From assembly GCA_022824315.1 (NCBI GenBank), contig JAJEAC010000200.1, forward strand, positions 1 through 52,596: a stretch of 52,596 nucleotides of DNA. Reading direction: 5' to 3'. The position numbers were made by a program, and so were the translations under genes. A model generated the notes under the pieces. That model did not search any database. It saw only the letters and a program-made list of their open reading frames with translations, and was not told where the DNA came from. The first letter of the stretch is position 1; each line of letters starts with the position of its first letter. The DNA comes from Silicimonas sp. GTDB lineage: Bacteria; Pseudomonadota; Alphaproteobacteria; Rhodobacterales; Rhodobacteraceae. This document shows positions 20,787 to 29,308 of this stretch, one piece after another.

Positions 20787-21735
20787 GCGGCCCGCTCTCT
20801 TGCAACTCGGCAAGATCTCGGAGCGCATGGCGAAGCGGCTTGCCGCCGGATTCGATGTCGTCCAGCTGCCAGCCGACCATGAAGCGTTCCTCGCTGAGCG
20901 GGGTTCGGAATTCGCTGCGATCGCGACGATGAGGGGAGTTCCGGACGACGTTCTGGCCGAGCTTCCAAACCTCAAGGTCATTTCGAGTTTCGGCGTGGGC
21001 TACGACAACATCGACGCCACCACTGCGGCGAGCCGCGGCATTCTGGTCGCTCACACGCCCGAAGTCCTGAACGACGAGGTGGCGGACACGGCGATCATGC
21101 TTTGGCTTGCGGTCAGCAAGGAGTTGCTGCCCGCGGAACGCTGGGCGCGTTCGGGTGCCTGGGAAACGAAAGGCAATTATCCGTTGGCGCGCACGATCAG
21201 GGGCCGCAAAGTCGGCATTCTCGGTCTTGGACGGATAGGGCAGACAATCGCGAAAATGACGGAAATGTTCGGAGCCGAAGTGCATTATCACAGTCGCTCT
21301 CGAAAGGGCGTGCCGTACCAGTACTTTGACAACCTAGCGGACATGGCGCGCGCGGTGGACGTGCTTTTCGTCATAACTCCGGGCGGCGAGGGAACCCGAC
21401 GCCTTGTGAATGCCGAGGTTCTGGACGCGCTCGGGTCGGAGGGCATCCTCATCAACGTTTCCAGGGGGAGCGTGGTCGACGAGGCGGCCCTAGTTGAAGC
21501 TCTCAAGGAAGGTCGCTTGGGCGCGGCGGGGCTTGACGTGTTCGAGGACGAGCCGCGAATTCCGGATGCATTGAAGTCCATGGAGAAGGTGGTGCTGTTG
21601 CCGCACATAGGCAGCGCGACCGTGGAAACCCGGCAGGCCATGGGCGATCTGGTCTGTGACAATCTCGATGCATGGCTGGTGGACGGGAAGGTCGTGACGC
21701 CAGTCCCGGAATGCGTCCTTCTGAACGAGCAGTGA
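20779..21735 (+). CDS. D-isomer-specific 2-hydroxyacid dehydrogenase (glyoxylate/hydroxypyruvate reductase type)
   Basis: This 318-residue protein has the NAD-binding loop GILGLGRIGQTIA and the catalytic triad Arg in NVSRGSVVDEAAL, Glu in DVFEDEPRIP and His in LPHIGSATVETR. It reduces or oxidises short 2-hydroxyacids such as glyoxylate, hydroxypyruvate or glycerate. AGAAGG at 20764-20769 is 9 bases before ATG 20779; a TTG at 20770 is a less likely start. Overlap with the FAH gene implies co-translation, so it may handle the hydroxyacid or glycolate/glyoxylate released by that hydrolase. This link is inferred. Confidence 0.88.
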   Translation: MPERPALLQLGKISERMAKRLAAGFDVVQLPADHEAFLAERGSEFAAIATMRGVPDDVLAELPNLKVISSFGVGYDNIDATTAASRGILVAHTPEVLNDEVADTAIMLWLAVSKELLPAERWARSGAWETKGNYPLARTIRGRKVGILGLGRIGQTIAKMTEMFGAEVHYHSRSRKGVPYQYFDNLADMARAVDVLFVITPGGEGTRRLVNAEVLDALGSEGILINVSRGSVVDEAALVEALKEGRLGAAGLDVFEDEPRIPDALKSMEKVVLLPHIGSATVETRQAMGDLVCDNLDAWLVDGKVVTPVPECVLLNEQ

Positions 21736-21997
21736 CCGCCGACCATTTCGCGCTTCACCAATCGCATTGGGAAACGGGTTCTCAGTTCCCGAACTCCGGA
21801 CCGCCTTGCCGTAACGGAGGACCGACTCTCCGAACATGGCCGGATGCGCAGCAAGGGCACCATAGTACTTGCGGACCGCGACGATGGATCGGTTCGTGCT
21901 GAACCCGCACCGGCGGACGCATCACGACCCTTTTCCGATGCATCACACCGGGAAATTTCCAATGCCGCGAAGCGCTTGCCCCTGCGGAGCGCATGCT

Positions 21998-22017
21998 GTA
22001 AGTCCATTTGTACTTAC
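21998..22017. promoter_or_regulatory. Inverted repeat upstream of the AbrB-Doc pair, candidate operator
   Basis: GTAAGT (21998-22003) and ACTTAC (22012-22017) form perfect 6-bp arms around an 8-base centre, 17 bases before the antitoxin ATG. Type II antitoxins commonly repress their own operon through such repeats. The 260 bases between the previous gene and this site hold nothing else I recognise. Confidence 0.45.
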
Positions 22018-22034
22018 GGACGAAGGCGCGTTCG

Positions 22035-22268
22035 ATGCCCAAGATCACGCAGACCGGAAATTCCCACGGTGTCGTCATTCCTGTGGCCACGCTCGCGCAG
22101 GCCAATCTTGCGGTTGGCGACAGCGTCGTCATGGCACCTTTGCAGGATGGAATCCTTATCGCGCAGGAGACCTCCGCATCCGGGCGGATGGTGGCGGCGA
22201 TGCTGGAAAGCATGGACCGGTATGCTGAGACATACCGTACGCTCGCCTCGGAGAGGCTCAGCACTTGA
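22035..22268 (+). CDS. AbrB/MazE-fold antitoxin
   Basis: This 77-residue protein has an N-terminal swapped-hairpin (SpoVT/AbrB) domain: MPKITQTGNSHGVVIPVATL, then LAVGDSVVMAPLQDGILIA. A short C-terminal helix (about 50-77) would be the toxin-binding tail. The ATG at 22035 has AAGG 8 bases upstream; the longer frame from 22008 does not fit the domain. Its stop overlaps the TTG of the Doc toxin gene, as usual for toxin-antitoxin pairs. It should neutralise Doc and bind the repeat at 21998-22017. Confidence 0.85.
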   Translation: MPKITQTGNSHGVVIPVATLAQANLAVGDSVVMAPLQDGILIAQETSASGRMVAAMLESMDRYAETYRTLASERLST

Positions 22269-22756
22269 CGGAAGAGACTTCGCTGGATGCAGCGCACCTG
22301 GTCGAGACCGTCGCCGACCATGTCCTGCCGACGGCGCGGTTGGTGGCCCTGTTTCACGGAATTCAACTGCGCCGCTTCGGCGGGGCGCCCGGACTTCGCG
22401 ATTCCGGGCTGCTTGAGAGTGCAGTTGCGCGAGGAGCGCAGATGCTCGCCTATTCAGAGACCGGCGATATCATCGAGGCAGCCTGCGCGATCGCCGAGGG
22501 CGTCATCCGGAACCATCCGTTCGTCGATGGGAACAAGCGTACTGCCTTTGCCACCTTCGTCTCTACCCTTGCCGTGAACGGCTACCGCCTGGAAATGGAG
22601 CCGATCGACGCGGCGCAGACCATGGTCGACGTCGCGGCCAAACGCATGACAACCGAGGAATTCCGAAACCTTGTGCGGGCGCACGCAGTACCAGAACCAA
22701 CGATTGACCCGGCCAAGGAAGAACCAACGACTGGCGAGACGGACTTCGGAACGTAG
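22265..22756 (+). CDS. Doc (death-on-curing) family toxin, Fic fold
   Basis: This 163-residue protein carries the Fic/Doc motif HPFVDGNKRTA, with His84 through Arg92. The preceding GLRDSGLLESAVARGAQM segment is also typical of Doc. P1 Doc phosphorylates elongation factor EF-Tu and stops translation; Doc homologues often pair with Phd or AbrB-type antitoxins. The start is TTG at 22265, overlapping the antitoxin stop (TTGA), which keeps toxin synthesis low and coupled. The C-terminal 25 residues are polar and poorly conserved. All motif residues are intact, so it is probably functional. Confidence 0.88.
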   Translation: MTEETSLDAAHLVETVADHVLPTARLVALFHGIQLRRFGGAPGLRDSGLLESAVARGAQMLAYSETGDIIEAACAIAEGVIRNHPFVDGNKRTAFATFVSTLAVNGYRLEMEPIDAAQTMVDVAAKRMTTEEFRNLVRAHAVPEPTIDPAKEEPTTGETDFGT

Positions 22757-22796
22757 CGAAAATACTTCGCACCGGTCCAATCATCAGCTGCGTTCG

Positions 22797-23160
22797 CTAC
22801 CTGAGATGCGCTTCGAAGGAGGTCAGAGTTCGATCTCGGGCAAGCTTCGTCGCGCCGTCGTCATCGCGACGTGTCGTGTTGTTATGGCACCCGCTGTTCA
22901 CGTTCGGGTAGAAGTGAATGCTGAAATTCTCGCTGTGCTCCCATGCGTGGCGCCGTAGTCTTCCCGATCGGCATTCGTCCCCTCGTCATGCTCGGCAAAA
23001 TGGATCGGCAGTGGCGCCTCGACCTGTGGCCCATCGGCGACACATGGCTTGCGTCCGCAGAACGGTACCGGAGCGGCAAGTTCAGGATATGCAACCGCGA
23101 ACGTATCGCAGATGCCGCCGTCGTAGGTGGCGACCAGGTGCCGATCCGTCCGGCCACTTC
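22797..23160 (-). pseudogene. Decayed second copy of the 3' part of a dienelactone hydrolase gene
   Basis: This stretch aligns along its length with the 3' third of the intact gene at 25175-26068, down to the stop codon: EAHLR-stop here against ETHLR-stop there, a shared 17-base run at 22871-22887 and 25249-25265, and AVAYPELAAPVPF against AVAYPDLAASVPF. The catalytic Cys segment is replaced (YDGGICD for CYGGGVCN), a frameshift breaks the region before the catalytic His, and no 5' part is present. It is a dead fragment on the same strand as the intact copy. Upstream sequence (23161-23404) is not homologous. Confidence 0.85.
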
Positions 23161-23525
23161 TGTCGATGGCTGCAAATAGGCGCGGGATTCCGACGACTCT
23201 CCGAGCGACCAAGCGCAGGGCCTGCGAACTCAGCCCGAGCACACGTACGTCACGAAGCTGGAGGAATCGATGGTTGCGGATGACGGGTCCGTTATTGGCG
23301 GACCATTCGACCATTTCGTCCCGCACACGGCACTGCCCGTGCGTCGACCCAAAGCCGATTCCGCAGAGAACGCCGAGGCGGTCCGAACGGACTCCGCTGT
23401 GCATCTGGCAACCGAGCAGCCGCGCGCATCCTTGGCCTTTGGCGCGCCTACATCATCGCCTCTCAAGGGCGGGCGGGCGGTCGTCGCCGTCGCCCATAGG
23501 GTTCTTCACGTCCGCTTTAGCCCTT
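23161..23525. other. Intergenic region downstream of the nucleotidyltransferase gene
   Basis: A minus-strand frame fused to the pseudogene (about 23150-23404) contains a protein-like part, WSANNGPVIRNHRFLQLRD followed by VRVLGLSSQALRLVARRV, that I cannot assign. It could be another decayed gene joined to the hydrolase remnant. Nothing else is recognised. Confidence 0.3.
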
Positions 23526-24380
23526 TCATCCCGTATATCGGGAACCGTGTTCGCCGCATTCAGCGACAAGGGCCGCGATCATTTCCCCGTCCATGCCCTC
23601 GATTGCCGGCATCGCTCCGCCCGGCCTGGGACGAACCCACAAGTCCCCGCCCTTCTCCACCGGCTCCAGGCTCAGCACGGGCTGCGCCTCGTCGTCTAGC
23701 TGCAGCTTGCCGAGACGTTCGCCTGGCATCCGCAACAGGATCTCCCTCGCCTTGTCGATCGCGGCCCGAAGTCCCGCCGTCGGTTCACCCGTCGGCAGAT
23801 CTGCCGTTGTCAGGATCTTTGCTTCATAAGTGTCCCGTGCGACCGCCGAAACGAGGTTGCGGGCTATCATCTCGACAAGCGAGAGCGGCGCTTCCTGGGG
23901 GAACTTTCCGCTGGCGGCGCATGCCATCCGCCACAGGGGCATGACGTGCCTGTCCAGCATCCAGAGGTCAAAGAAGTCCCGCATGGCCACTCGACCGGTC
24001 GCAGCCAGTGTCTCGTTGGCAGGCAGGTCTGCGAAATGCAGACGTTGACCGAAGGCCGGATCGGGGACAGGCGCGAAATACTCCAGGGACAGGGCTTGGG
24101 CCCATTGAAGGATCGCCGTGCCTGTTCCTGGTTTCGTCACCCGGCATTCCCGGAAACCTTCAAAGGACATCGTCTCTTCGACGGTGAACCCGGCGATCCT
24201 GAGTGCCTGTGCATCCAGCTGCATGACGGGTTCAGGATCGACTGAGGCGACGATGTCCTGATCATCGGTCAGGTGGAACCCGTGCTGCTGGATGACCGCG
24301 CTGCCGGCGAACGGGCTGGACGCGGTCCGGTTGTTCCGGATGACTTCCAGGATTTCCTTCTGAAAATCTTCAAGCGGCAT
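23526..24380 (-). CDS. AbiEii/AbiGii-type nucleotidyltransferase-fold protein
   Basis: This 284-residue protein starts at ATG 24380, which has GGAAG 6 bases upstream and lies within the end of the preceding gene. It shows a minimal nucleotidyltransferase motif, FAGSAVIQQHGFHLTDDQDI, with Gly26-Ser27 and Asp40-x-Asp42, and later MRDFFDLWMLD (Asp135, Asp138), the pattern of AbiEii-like proteins. Such proteins are toxins of the AbiE abortive-infection/toxin-antitoxin systems and can modify tRNA. The partner here is not AbiEi-like. Residues 170-284 are not family-typical to my eye. The family assignment is moderate; activity and target are inferred. Confidence 0.6.
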   Translation of the reverse strand: MPLEDFQKEILEVIRNNRTASSPFAGSAVIQQHGFHLTDDQDIVASVDPEPVMQLDAQALRIAGFTVEETMSFEGFRECRVTKPGTGTAILQWAQALSLEYFAPVPDPAFGQRLHFADLPANETLAATGRVAMRDFFDLWMLDRHVMPLWRMACAASGKFPQEAPLSLVEMIARNLVSAVARDTYEAKILTTADLPTGEPTAGLRAAIDKAREILLRMPGERLGKLQLDDEAQPVLSLEPVEKGGDLWVRPRPGGAMPAIEGMDGEMIAALVAECGEHGSRYTG

Positions 24381-24705
24381 GCCCGTCTTCCAATCCGGTC
24401 CTCTCAAGGATGTCCGCCGCGAGGCGTGCCGCGTTCAGGTCGCCATGCATCTGCAGGCTGGCGGCGATTCCGCGCATGCCCCTCGTGGTGGCGTGACCGG
24501 GTATGTTCCAAAGGCATCTGGCGCCGTAGAGATCGTAGGCCTTCTTGCGCAGCGCCAGCAATTCCTCGCCGATGTCCTCATATTCGAGATCGATGCGGAA
24601 GCGACGCGAGCGAAGTTCCGCTTCGCAATGAAACCGTTCAGGGATCGGTATCCTGCCAGTGAATTTCCGGGGCCGCATTGCCCCACTTGCCTGCCGGTCG
24701 TTCAT
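24370..24705 (-). CDS. Small protein of unknown function, partner of the nucleotidyltransferase
   Basis: This 111-residue protein is not recognised. AGGAGA lies 7 bases before its ATG and its 3' end overlaps the nucleotidyltransferase gene by 11 bases, so the two form one translational unit. It is basic at the N-terminus (MRPRKFTGRIPIPERF), has a central charged helix (DIGEELLALRKKAYDLYGAR), and ends in a helical part (AASLQMHGDLNAARLAADI). No helix-turn-helix of the AbiEi type is evident. By position it could be an antitoxin or a targeting subunit; that is a guess from operon structure. Confidence 0.6.
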   Translation of the reverse strand: MNDRQASGAMRPRKFTGRIPIPERFHCEAELRSRRFRIDLEYEDIGEELLALRKKAYDLYGARCLWNIPGHATTRGMRGIAASLQMHGDLNAARLAADILERTGLEDGHAA

Positions 24706-25174
24706 CCCGTTTCTCCTGACCGGCAGTGATCAGGCGCTCACAAGGACGAATGCAATTCGAACCCAACCCAAATCATCCCTCAATGTGTATATCATGCGGA
24801 GCAAGGGAGGCTGGGCGGATCGTGCCGGACATCGGGGATCAGGAGATCCGATAGCCAATGACGGGTGGGGACAAGGAATGAGGCGTGCAGCCGACGATGG
24901 CTCTCCGTAGAGCCCTCCATGTCCATGGTATACGAATTTCCCGCCATGCTGGCGACGTGTCCGGTCGCCTCGATCAGTGCTCGCAAATTCCGTGCTGTCG
25001 TGCCCGTCAAAGGATGCTTCTGGCACCGATGGAAAAATCGAATCCAATTCGGTGGCGTGGAAGCCTTGGCCCAGGCGTGGATTGCGCAGGTCTACGTCGA
25101 GGCGTTCAGGCTGCCTCTTGGCGAAGCACGACAGGGACATTGTGGTTCAAATGAACGGCCGCCAGTCTTGTTTG
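24706..25174. other. Intergenic region upstream of the nucleotidyltransferase pair
   Basis: A 469-base gap between the pair and the 3' end of the intact hydrolase gene. It should contain the promoter of the pair, reading leftward, but no clear elements stand out. Open frames in it look random. No terminator with a T-run follows the hydrolase gene. Confidence 0.35.
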
Positions 25175-26068
25175 CTACCTGAGATGCGTTTCGAAGAAGG
25201 CCAGAGTCCGGTCCCAGGCAAGCTTTGCCGCCTCTTCGTCGTAGCGAGGTGTCGTGTTGTTATGGAATCCGTGGTTCGCGTTCGGGTAGAAGTGAACGCT
25301 GAATTCCTTGCCGTGCTCCTCGAGCGCGGCGCCGTAGGCTTCCCAGCCGGTGTTGATCCGCTCGTCATGCTCGGCGTAATGAATCAGCAATGGCGCCTCG
25401 ATCTGCGGCACATCGGCGACACGTGGCTGACGCCCGTAGAACGGCACCGAGGCGGCCAGGTCAGGATAGGCGACCGCGAGCGCGTTGCAGACGCCTCCGC
25501 CGTAGCAGAATCCGACGCAACCGACGCGACCCGTCGAGACTTCGTGATCGCGCAGGAATTCAAACGCAGCGAAGAAATCCTCCATCAGCTTTTCACGATC
25601 CAGCTGACGCTGCATTTGGCGACCTTCGTCGTCGCTTCCCGGATACCCGCCGAGCGGCGTCAGCCCGTCGGGTCCGACGGCAAGATATCCGGCCTTGGCC
25701 ACCCGGCGGACCACATCCTCGATGTAGGGGTTGAGGCCGCGGTTCTCGTGCACGACAAGCACTGCGGGCAGGCGTCCTTCGGCACCGGACGGTTTCGCCA
25801 TCAGCGCCTTGATCGTCCCATGGCCGTCCGGGCTCGGGTAATCGACGACGGCGGTTTCGATGCCTGGATCGTCGGGCGCGACCTCCTGCGCCCAGGCATA
25901 GTTCGGCTCAAGCTGTTCAAGGATCATCGTACCGGTGACTCCGGCCGCGGCGTATTTCCCGGCTTGCGAGATGAATTCACGCTTCGATAACGTGCCATGC
26001 ACGTAGCCGTCGAAGACCTCTAGGATTCGCTGGTCAAAGTCCGATGCGCGTTTGCGTATTGCCGTCAT
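25175..26068 (-). CDS. Dienelactone hydrolase family protein (YghX-like)
   Basis: This 297-residue alpha/beta hydrolase starts at ATG 26068, with AGGAG 6 bases upstream. An N-terminal segment (SKREFISQAGKYAAAGVTG, about 29-50) resembles the twin-arginine-like leader of YghX proteins but lacks a strict RR pair, so export is doubtful. The catalytic triad is visible: Cys in GFCYGGGVCN, Asp in YAEHDERI and His in NANHGFHNNTT. GGGVCNA follows the nucleophile elbow. Family members hydrolyse lactones or esters; the substrate is unknown. A decayed copy of its 3' part lies at 22797-23160. Confidence 0.85.
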   Translation of the reverse strand: MTAIRKRASDFDQRILEVFDGYVHGTLSKREFISQAGKYAAAGVTGTMILEQLEPNYAWAQEVAPDDPGIETAVVDYPSPDGHGTIKALMAKPSGAEGRLPAVLVVHENRGLNPYIEDVVRRVAKAGYLAVGPDGLTPLGGYPGSDDEGRQMQRQLDREKLMEDFFAAFEFLRDHEVSTGRVGCVGFCYGGGVCNALAVAYPDLAASVPFYGRQPRVADVPQIEAPLLIHYAEHDERINTGWEAYGAALEEHGKEFSVHFYPNANHGFHNNTTPRYDEEAAKLAWDRTLAFFETHLR

Positions 26069-26647
26069 GGTAAACTCCTGGGCGTGCGTGGCAGCGGCGG
26101 CCATGCGGCCGATCGTGCACAGGGCGCTTGGGCGAGGGACTCACCATCACCCTTGTCACGCACGTTATCCCTGACACTGAGAATTGCAAGCACAAGTGCA
26201 TGGCACTGCTTGCTGGGCTGCCGGGTCGGGGGACACGACGTGCGGAGACGGCAGAAGTGGTCTGGACCTTGCGTTCCAATCACAACGAAGCTCGCATTTC
26301 GCTCGCGTCGGCATCACTGTTCAAGTCCTGGTGGACGTCCTGTGCCTGATGGGGAATGCCAACCATGATATGCCGGGCTGGCCGCCGAAGCACTTTCGGG
26401 AGATATTCGTCAGGTGTGCCGACTTGATCCTGATGGAAGAGATGCAGTTTGGTTGCGAGGGCCTGCATTGGCGGCCAACCGGTGGCAGAATGAGTTCGAG
26501 GCGGCGCATTCATGTACGAGGTGCGCACGCTGATGCAGAAGGAAAGTGCCGTTCGGCTGCTCGGCGAGACAGGATGAGGAGGAGACATCTCTTGCAACGA
26601 CCTGCATCTCCGGGTTGCAGGCTTCGAGAGAGCTACGGGAGACGGGA
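26069..26647. other. Divergent intergenic region between hydrolase and P450 genes
   Basis: A 579-base gap between divergently transcribed genes. It must hold both promoters. Several short open frames overlap here without ribosome binding sites or family features, so no gene is called and I see no repeat worth marking. Confidence 0.4.
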
Positions 26648-27826
26648 ATGACCGACCTTGCGCCACTCGACGAGACGATCACGCTTGACCAGCTCAACCG
26701 CGACCCGTTTCCGATCTACCGACGGCTGCGCCGCGAGGCGCCGGTGCTGCGGGTCGCGGCGGCAGGCCGGACCTTTCTGACGAAGGCCGACGACACGAAA
26801 TACGTCAAGGACAACCCGAGACTCTTCAGTTCGGACGATCCGAACACGCCGATGAAGCGGGCTTTCTGGGCGCATACGCTGATGCGAAAAGATGGCGAAG
26901 CGCATTTGCGCGAACGCATGGCCATGGCACCCGCCTTTGCCCCCAAGGTGATGCAAAACGAATGGATGCCGCAGTATCGCAGGATTGCGGAAGACTATGT
27001 CGCGCGGCTGCCTCGCGGCGAAGTCGTTGACCTCTTTCCGGCGCTGTCCGGACCTTATGCGGCGCGGGGCCTCGCCATCCTGCTGGGGCTTGAGGACGCC
27101 ACGGACGAGGAGATGCAACGCTGGTCGCAGGCGCTGATCGATGGGGCGGGGAATTTCGGGTGGCGGGACGAACCTTTCGAGCGTGTCGACCGCGCCAACG
27201 AGGAGATGCATGCACTCTTCGATCGGCTGCATCAAAGGCACAGGGCGAAACCGAACAATTCTGCGTTCTCGGTGATGCTGAATGCCGAGAACCCGATCCC
27301 CGATTCTCAGATCCATGCCAATATCAAGATTTCCATCGGTGGCGGCATCAACGAACCGCGCGATGCCTTGAACACGACACTCTACGGCTTGCTGACCAAT
27401 CCGGACCAATTGGAAGACGTGAAGCGCGATGCTAGCTGGGGCAGGGCGTTCGAAGAAGGCATCCGCTGGGTTGCGCCGATTTCGGTTTCGTCGCGCCTGG
27501 TCAAGGAGGACACGGAGATTCGCGGCTGCCTGATCCCGAAGGGGGACACGGTCATGACCATTCAGGCCAGCGCCAACCGGGACGAGGATCTCTACGAAGA
27601 CGGCGAGGCGTTCATTGTCGGCCGGGACAGGAATCCGCACCAGTCCTTTGGCAACGGTCCGCATTTCTGCCTGGGGGCGCATGTCGCCCGTCGCGCCATC
27701 GGACAGATCATGCTGCCCATCCTGTTCGACCGATTTCCGAACATGACGCTTCCGGATCCGAGTGCGGTGATCTGGCGGGGCTTTGGTTTCCATGGTCCCA
27801 CCTGCCTACCGGTTTTGTTGAACTAG
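26648..27826 (+). CDS. Cytochrome P450
   Basis: This 392-residue bacterial (class I-size) P450 has the haem-binding loop SFGNGPHFCLGAHVARR with Cys341 as axial ligand, and the K-helix ExxR as E270-G-I-R273. The I-helix reads ISIGGGINEPRDAL (231-240 region), where the usual acid-alcohol pair (Asp-Thr in P450cam) is replaced by Asn235-Glu236 followed by Pro. No ferredoxin or reductase gene is adjacent, so electrons must come from proteins encoded elsewhere. The start at 26648 follows a GGGAGACGGGA purine run; the frame is open upstream but without family similarity. The substrate is unknown. Confidence 0.93.
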   Translation: MTDLAPLDETITLDQLNRDPFPIYRRLRREAPVLRVAAAGRTFLTKADDTKYVKDNPRLFSSDDPNTPMKRAFWAHTLMRKDGEAHLRERMAMAPAFAPKVMQNEWMPQYRRIAEDYVARLPRGEVVDLFPALSGPYAARGLAILLGLEDATDEEMQRWSQALIDGAGNFGWRDEPFERVDRANEEMHALFDRLHQRHRAKPNNSAFSVMLNAENPIPDSQIHANIKISIGGGINEPRDALNTTLYGLLTNPDQLEDVKRDASWGRAFEEGIRWVAPISVSSRLVKEDTEIRGCLIPKGDTVMTIQASANRDEDLYEDGEAFIVGRDRNPHQSFGNGPHFCLGAHVARRAIGQIMLPILFDRFPNMTLPDPSAVIWRGFGFHGPTCLPVLLN

Positions 27827-28269
27827 TGATCCGCAGAACTGGGCCCGGAATGCGGCGGCAATCGCTTGCAGACGTCGCGAAATGAGACGCACGTTGCGCT
27901 ATGACGAATGTCCGGCTATGGGCATGTCCGTGGGATCAGGCGTGATCAAGGACCGGTGAAAGTCGGTGATCTGCAGACGCATGAAGAAGGGCGGCGCCCA
28001 AGGGTCGGTCGGCAGTTCAAACAGAATTTCTCAAACGCGCTTGGACCTGCCCGTGCGGCTGATTCGGCCGAAGGGAACTGTCATCACGGCACAGCGCTGT
28101 TGCAGCCTGAACAACCGGATGACCGACATGTTCGAATGGAGGCGTGCCGCATGAAACGGAAAAATCAGGATAAATCCAACCTTGGTCGGCACGCTTGCCG
28201 TCCGCCGGGTCCTGCGTCGCCCTGCTTCCCGAAGCTGCCGGAAGACCTGGTGCCAAGGGATCCTGCACA
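27827..28269. other. Intergenic region between P450 and aldo/keto reductase genes
   Basis: A 443-base gap without a recognisable gene, repeat or T-tailed terminator. AAGGGA at 28255-28260 serves as the ribosome binding site of the reductase. Confidence 0.4.
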
Positions 28270-29265
28270 ATGAAAAAACGCTCACTGGGTCAAGGCGGGC
28301 CGTCAGTCTCGGTCCTTGGCGTCGGCGCGATGTCCTTTGCCGGCATCTACGGCAACGCGACCGTGGAGGAAAGCCACGCGATCCTGGATGCCGCACGCGA
28401 TGCCGGCGTGACTCATATCGACACGTCCAACGTCTACGGCATGGGACGCTCGGAGGAGATCATCGGCAGCTACCTTGCCCGCCGAAAGGGCGAAACGCCT
28501 TTCGTGCTGGCTACCAAGGCCGGCATTGCACGCGACCCCGAGACCGGGCGCAACTTCGACAACAGCCCCGCACATATCGAGGCCGAACTGGACAAGAGCC
28601 TCGCACGACTGGGCGTTGACCAAATCGAGCTCTTCTATCTTCATCGTCTCGATCCAGACATGCAGGTGGAGGAGGTCGTCGGCACCTATGCGCGCATCGT
28701 CGATTCCGGCAAGATTGGACAGATCGGGTTGTCGGAAGTCGCGCCGACCACGCTGATCCGCGCGTCCGAGGTTCACCCGATCGCGGCGGTGCAGTCCGAG
28801 TATTCGCTGCAGACGCGGTCGCCGGAACTGGGCTTGGTGCAAGCTTGCGAACGGCTTGGGGTCTCGCTCGTCGCATTTTCTCCGGTCGGGCGTGGATTGC
28901 TGACCGATGCCCCGCCGACACCCGAAACGACTGAGGCATCGGCATTCATGACGTCCAATCCACGATTTTCCGGCGGCAACCTCGAACGCAACCTGGTGGC
29001 CAGCCAGTCGTTGCGAGACCTGGCGGGCGAGGCGGGCTGTTCCACCGCGGCACTGGCGATTGCCTGGATCTTGGCTCAAAGCCCGTCAACGCTGGTGATT
29101 CCGGGAACCCGGAACTGCGACCATTTCGCCGAACTGGTGGAAGGGGCCAACCTGGAGCTGGGTGCGGACCTGAAGTCCGAGATCGAACGTCGGCTGCCGG
29201 TCGGATGGTGTCATGGCGACCGCTATTCCGCGCGGCAGTGGATCGGTCCGGAAAAATACTGCTGA
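28270..29265 (+). CDS. Aldo/keto reductase
   Basis: This 331-residue TIM-barrel oxidoreductase carries the family tetrad: Asp and Tyr in IDTSNVYGMGRSEE, Lys in VLATKAG, and His in FYLHRLDPD. The NADPH-binding region near the C-terminus is VIPGTRNCDHFAE. It is the size and type of the broad YajO/PhnB-like AKR group that reduces aldehydes. Start ATG 28270 is preceded by AAGGGA (9 bases). It stands alone between a P450 gene and the convergent TRAP operon. The physiological substrate cannot be inferred. Confidence 0.9.
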   Translation: MKKRSLGQGGPSVSVLGVGAMSFAGIYGNATVEESHAILDAARDAGVTHIDTSNVYGMGRSEEIIGSYLARRKGETPFVLATKAGIARDPETGRNFDNSPAHIEAELDKSLARLGVDQIELFYLHRLDPDMQVEEVVGTYARIVDSGKIGQIGLSEVAPTTLIRASEVHPIAAVQSEYSLQTRSPELGLVQACERLGVSLVAFSPVGRGLLTDAPPTPETTEASAFMTSNPRFSGGNLERNLVASQSLRDLAGEAGCSTAALAIAWILAQSPSTLVIPGTRNCDHFAELVEGANLELGADLKSEIERRLPVGWCHGDRYSARQWIGPEKYC

Positions 29266-29308
29266 TGCCCCAGGATTGACCCGACCGACTTCGATGGCAC
29301 GGAACCGT

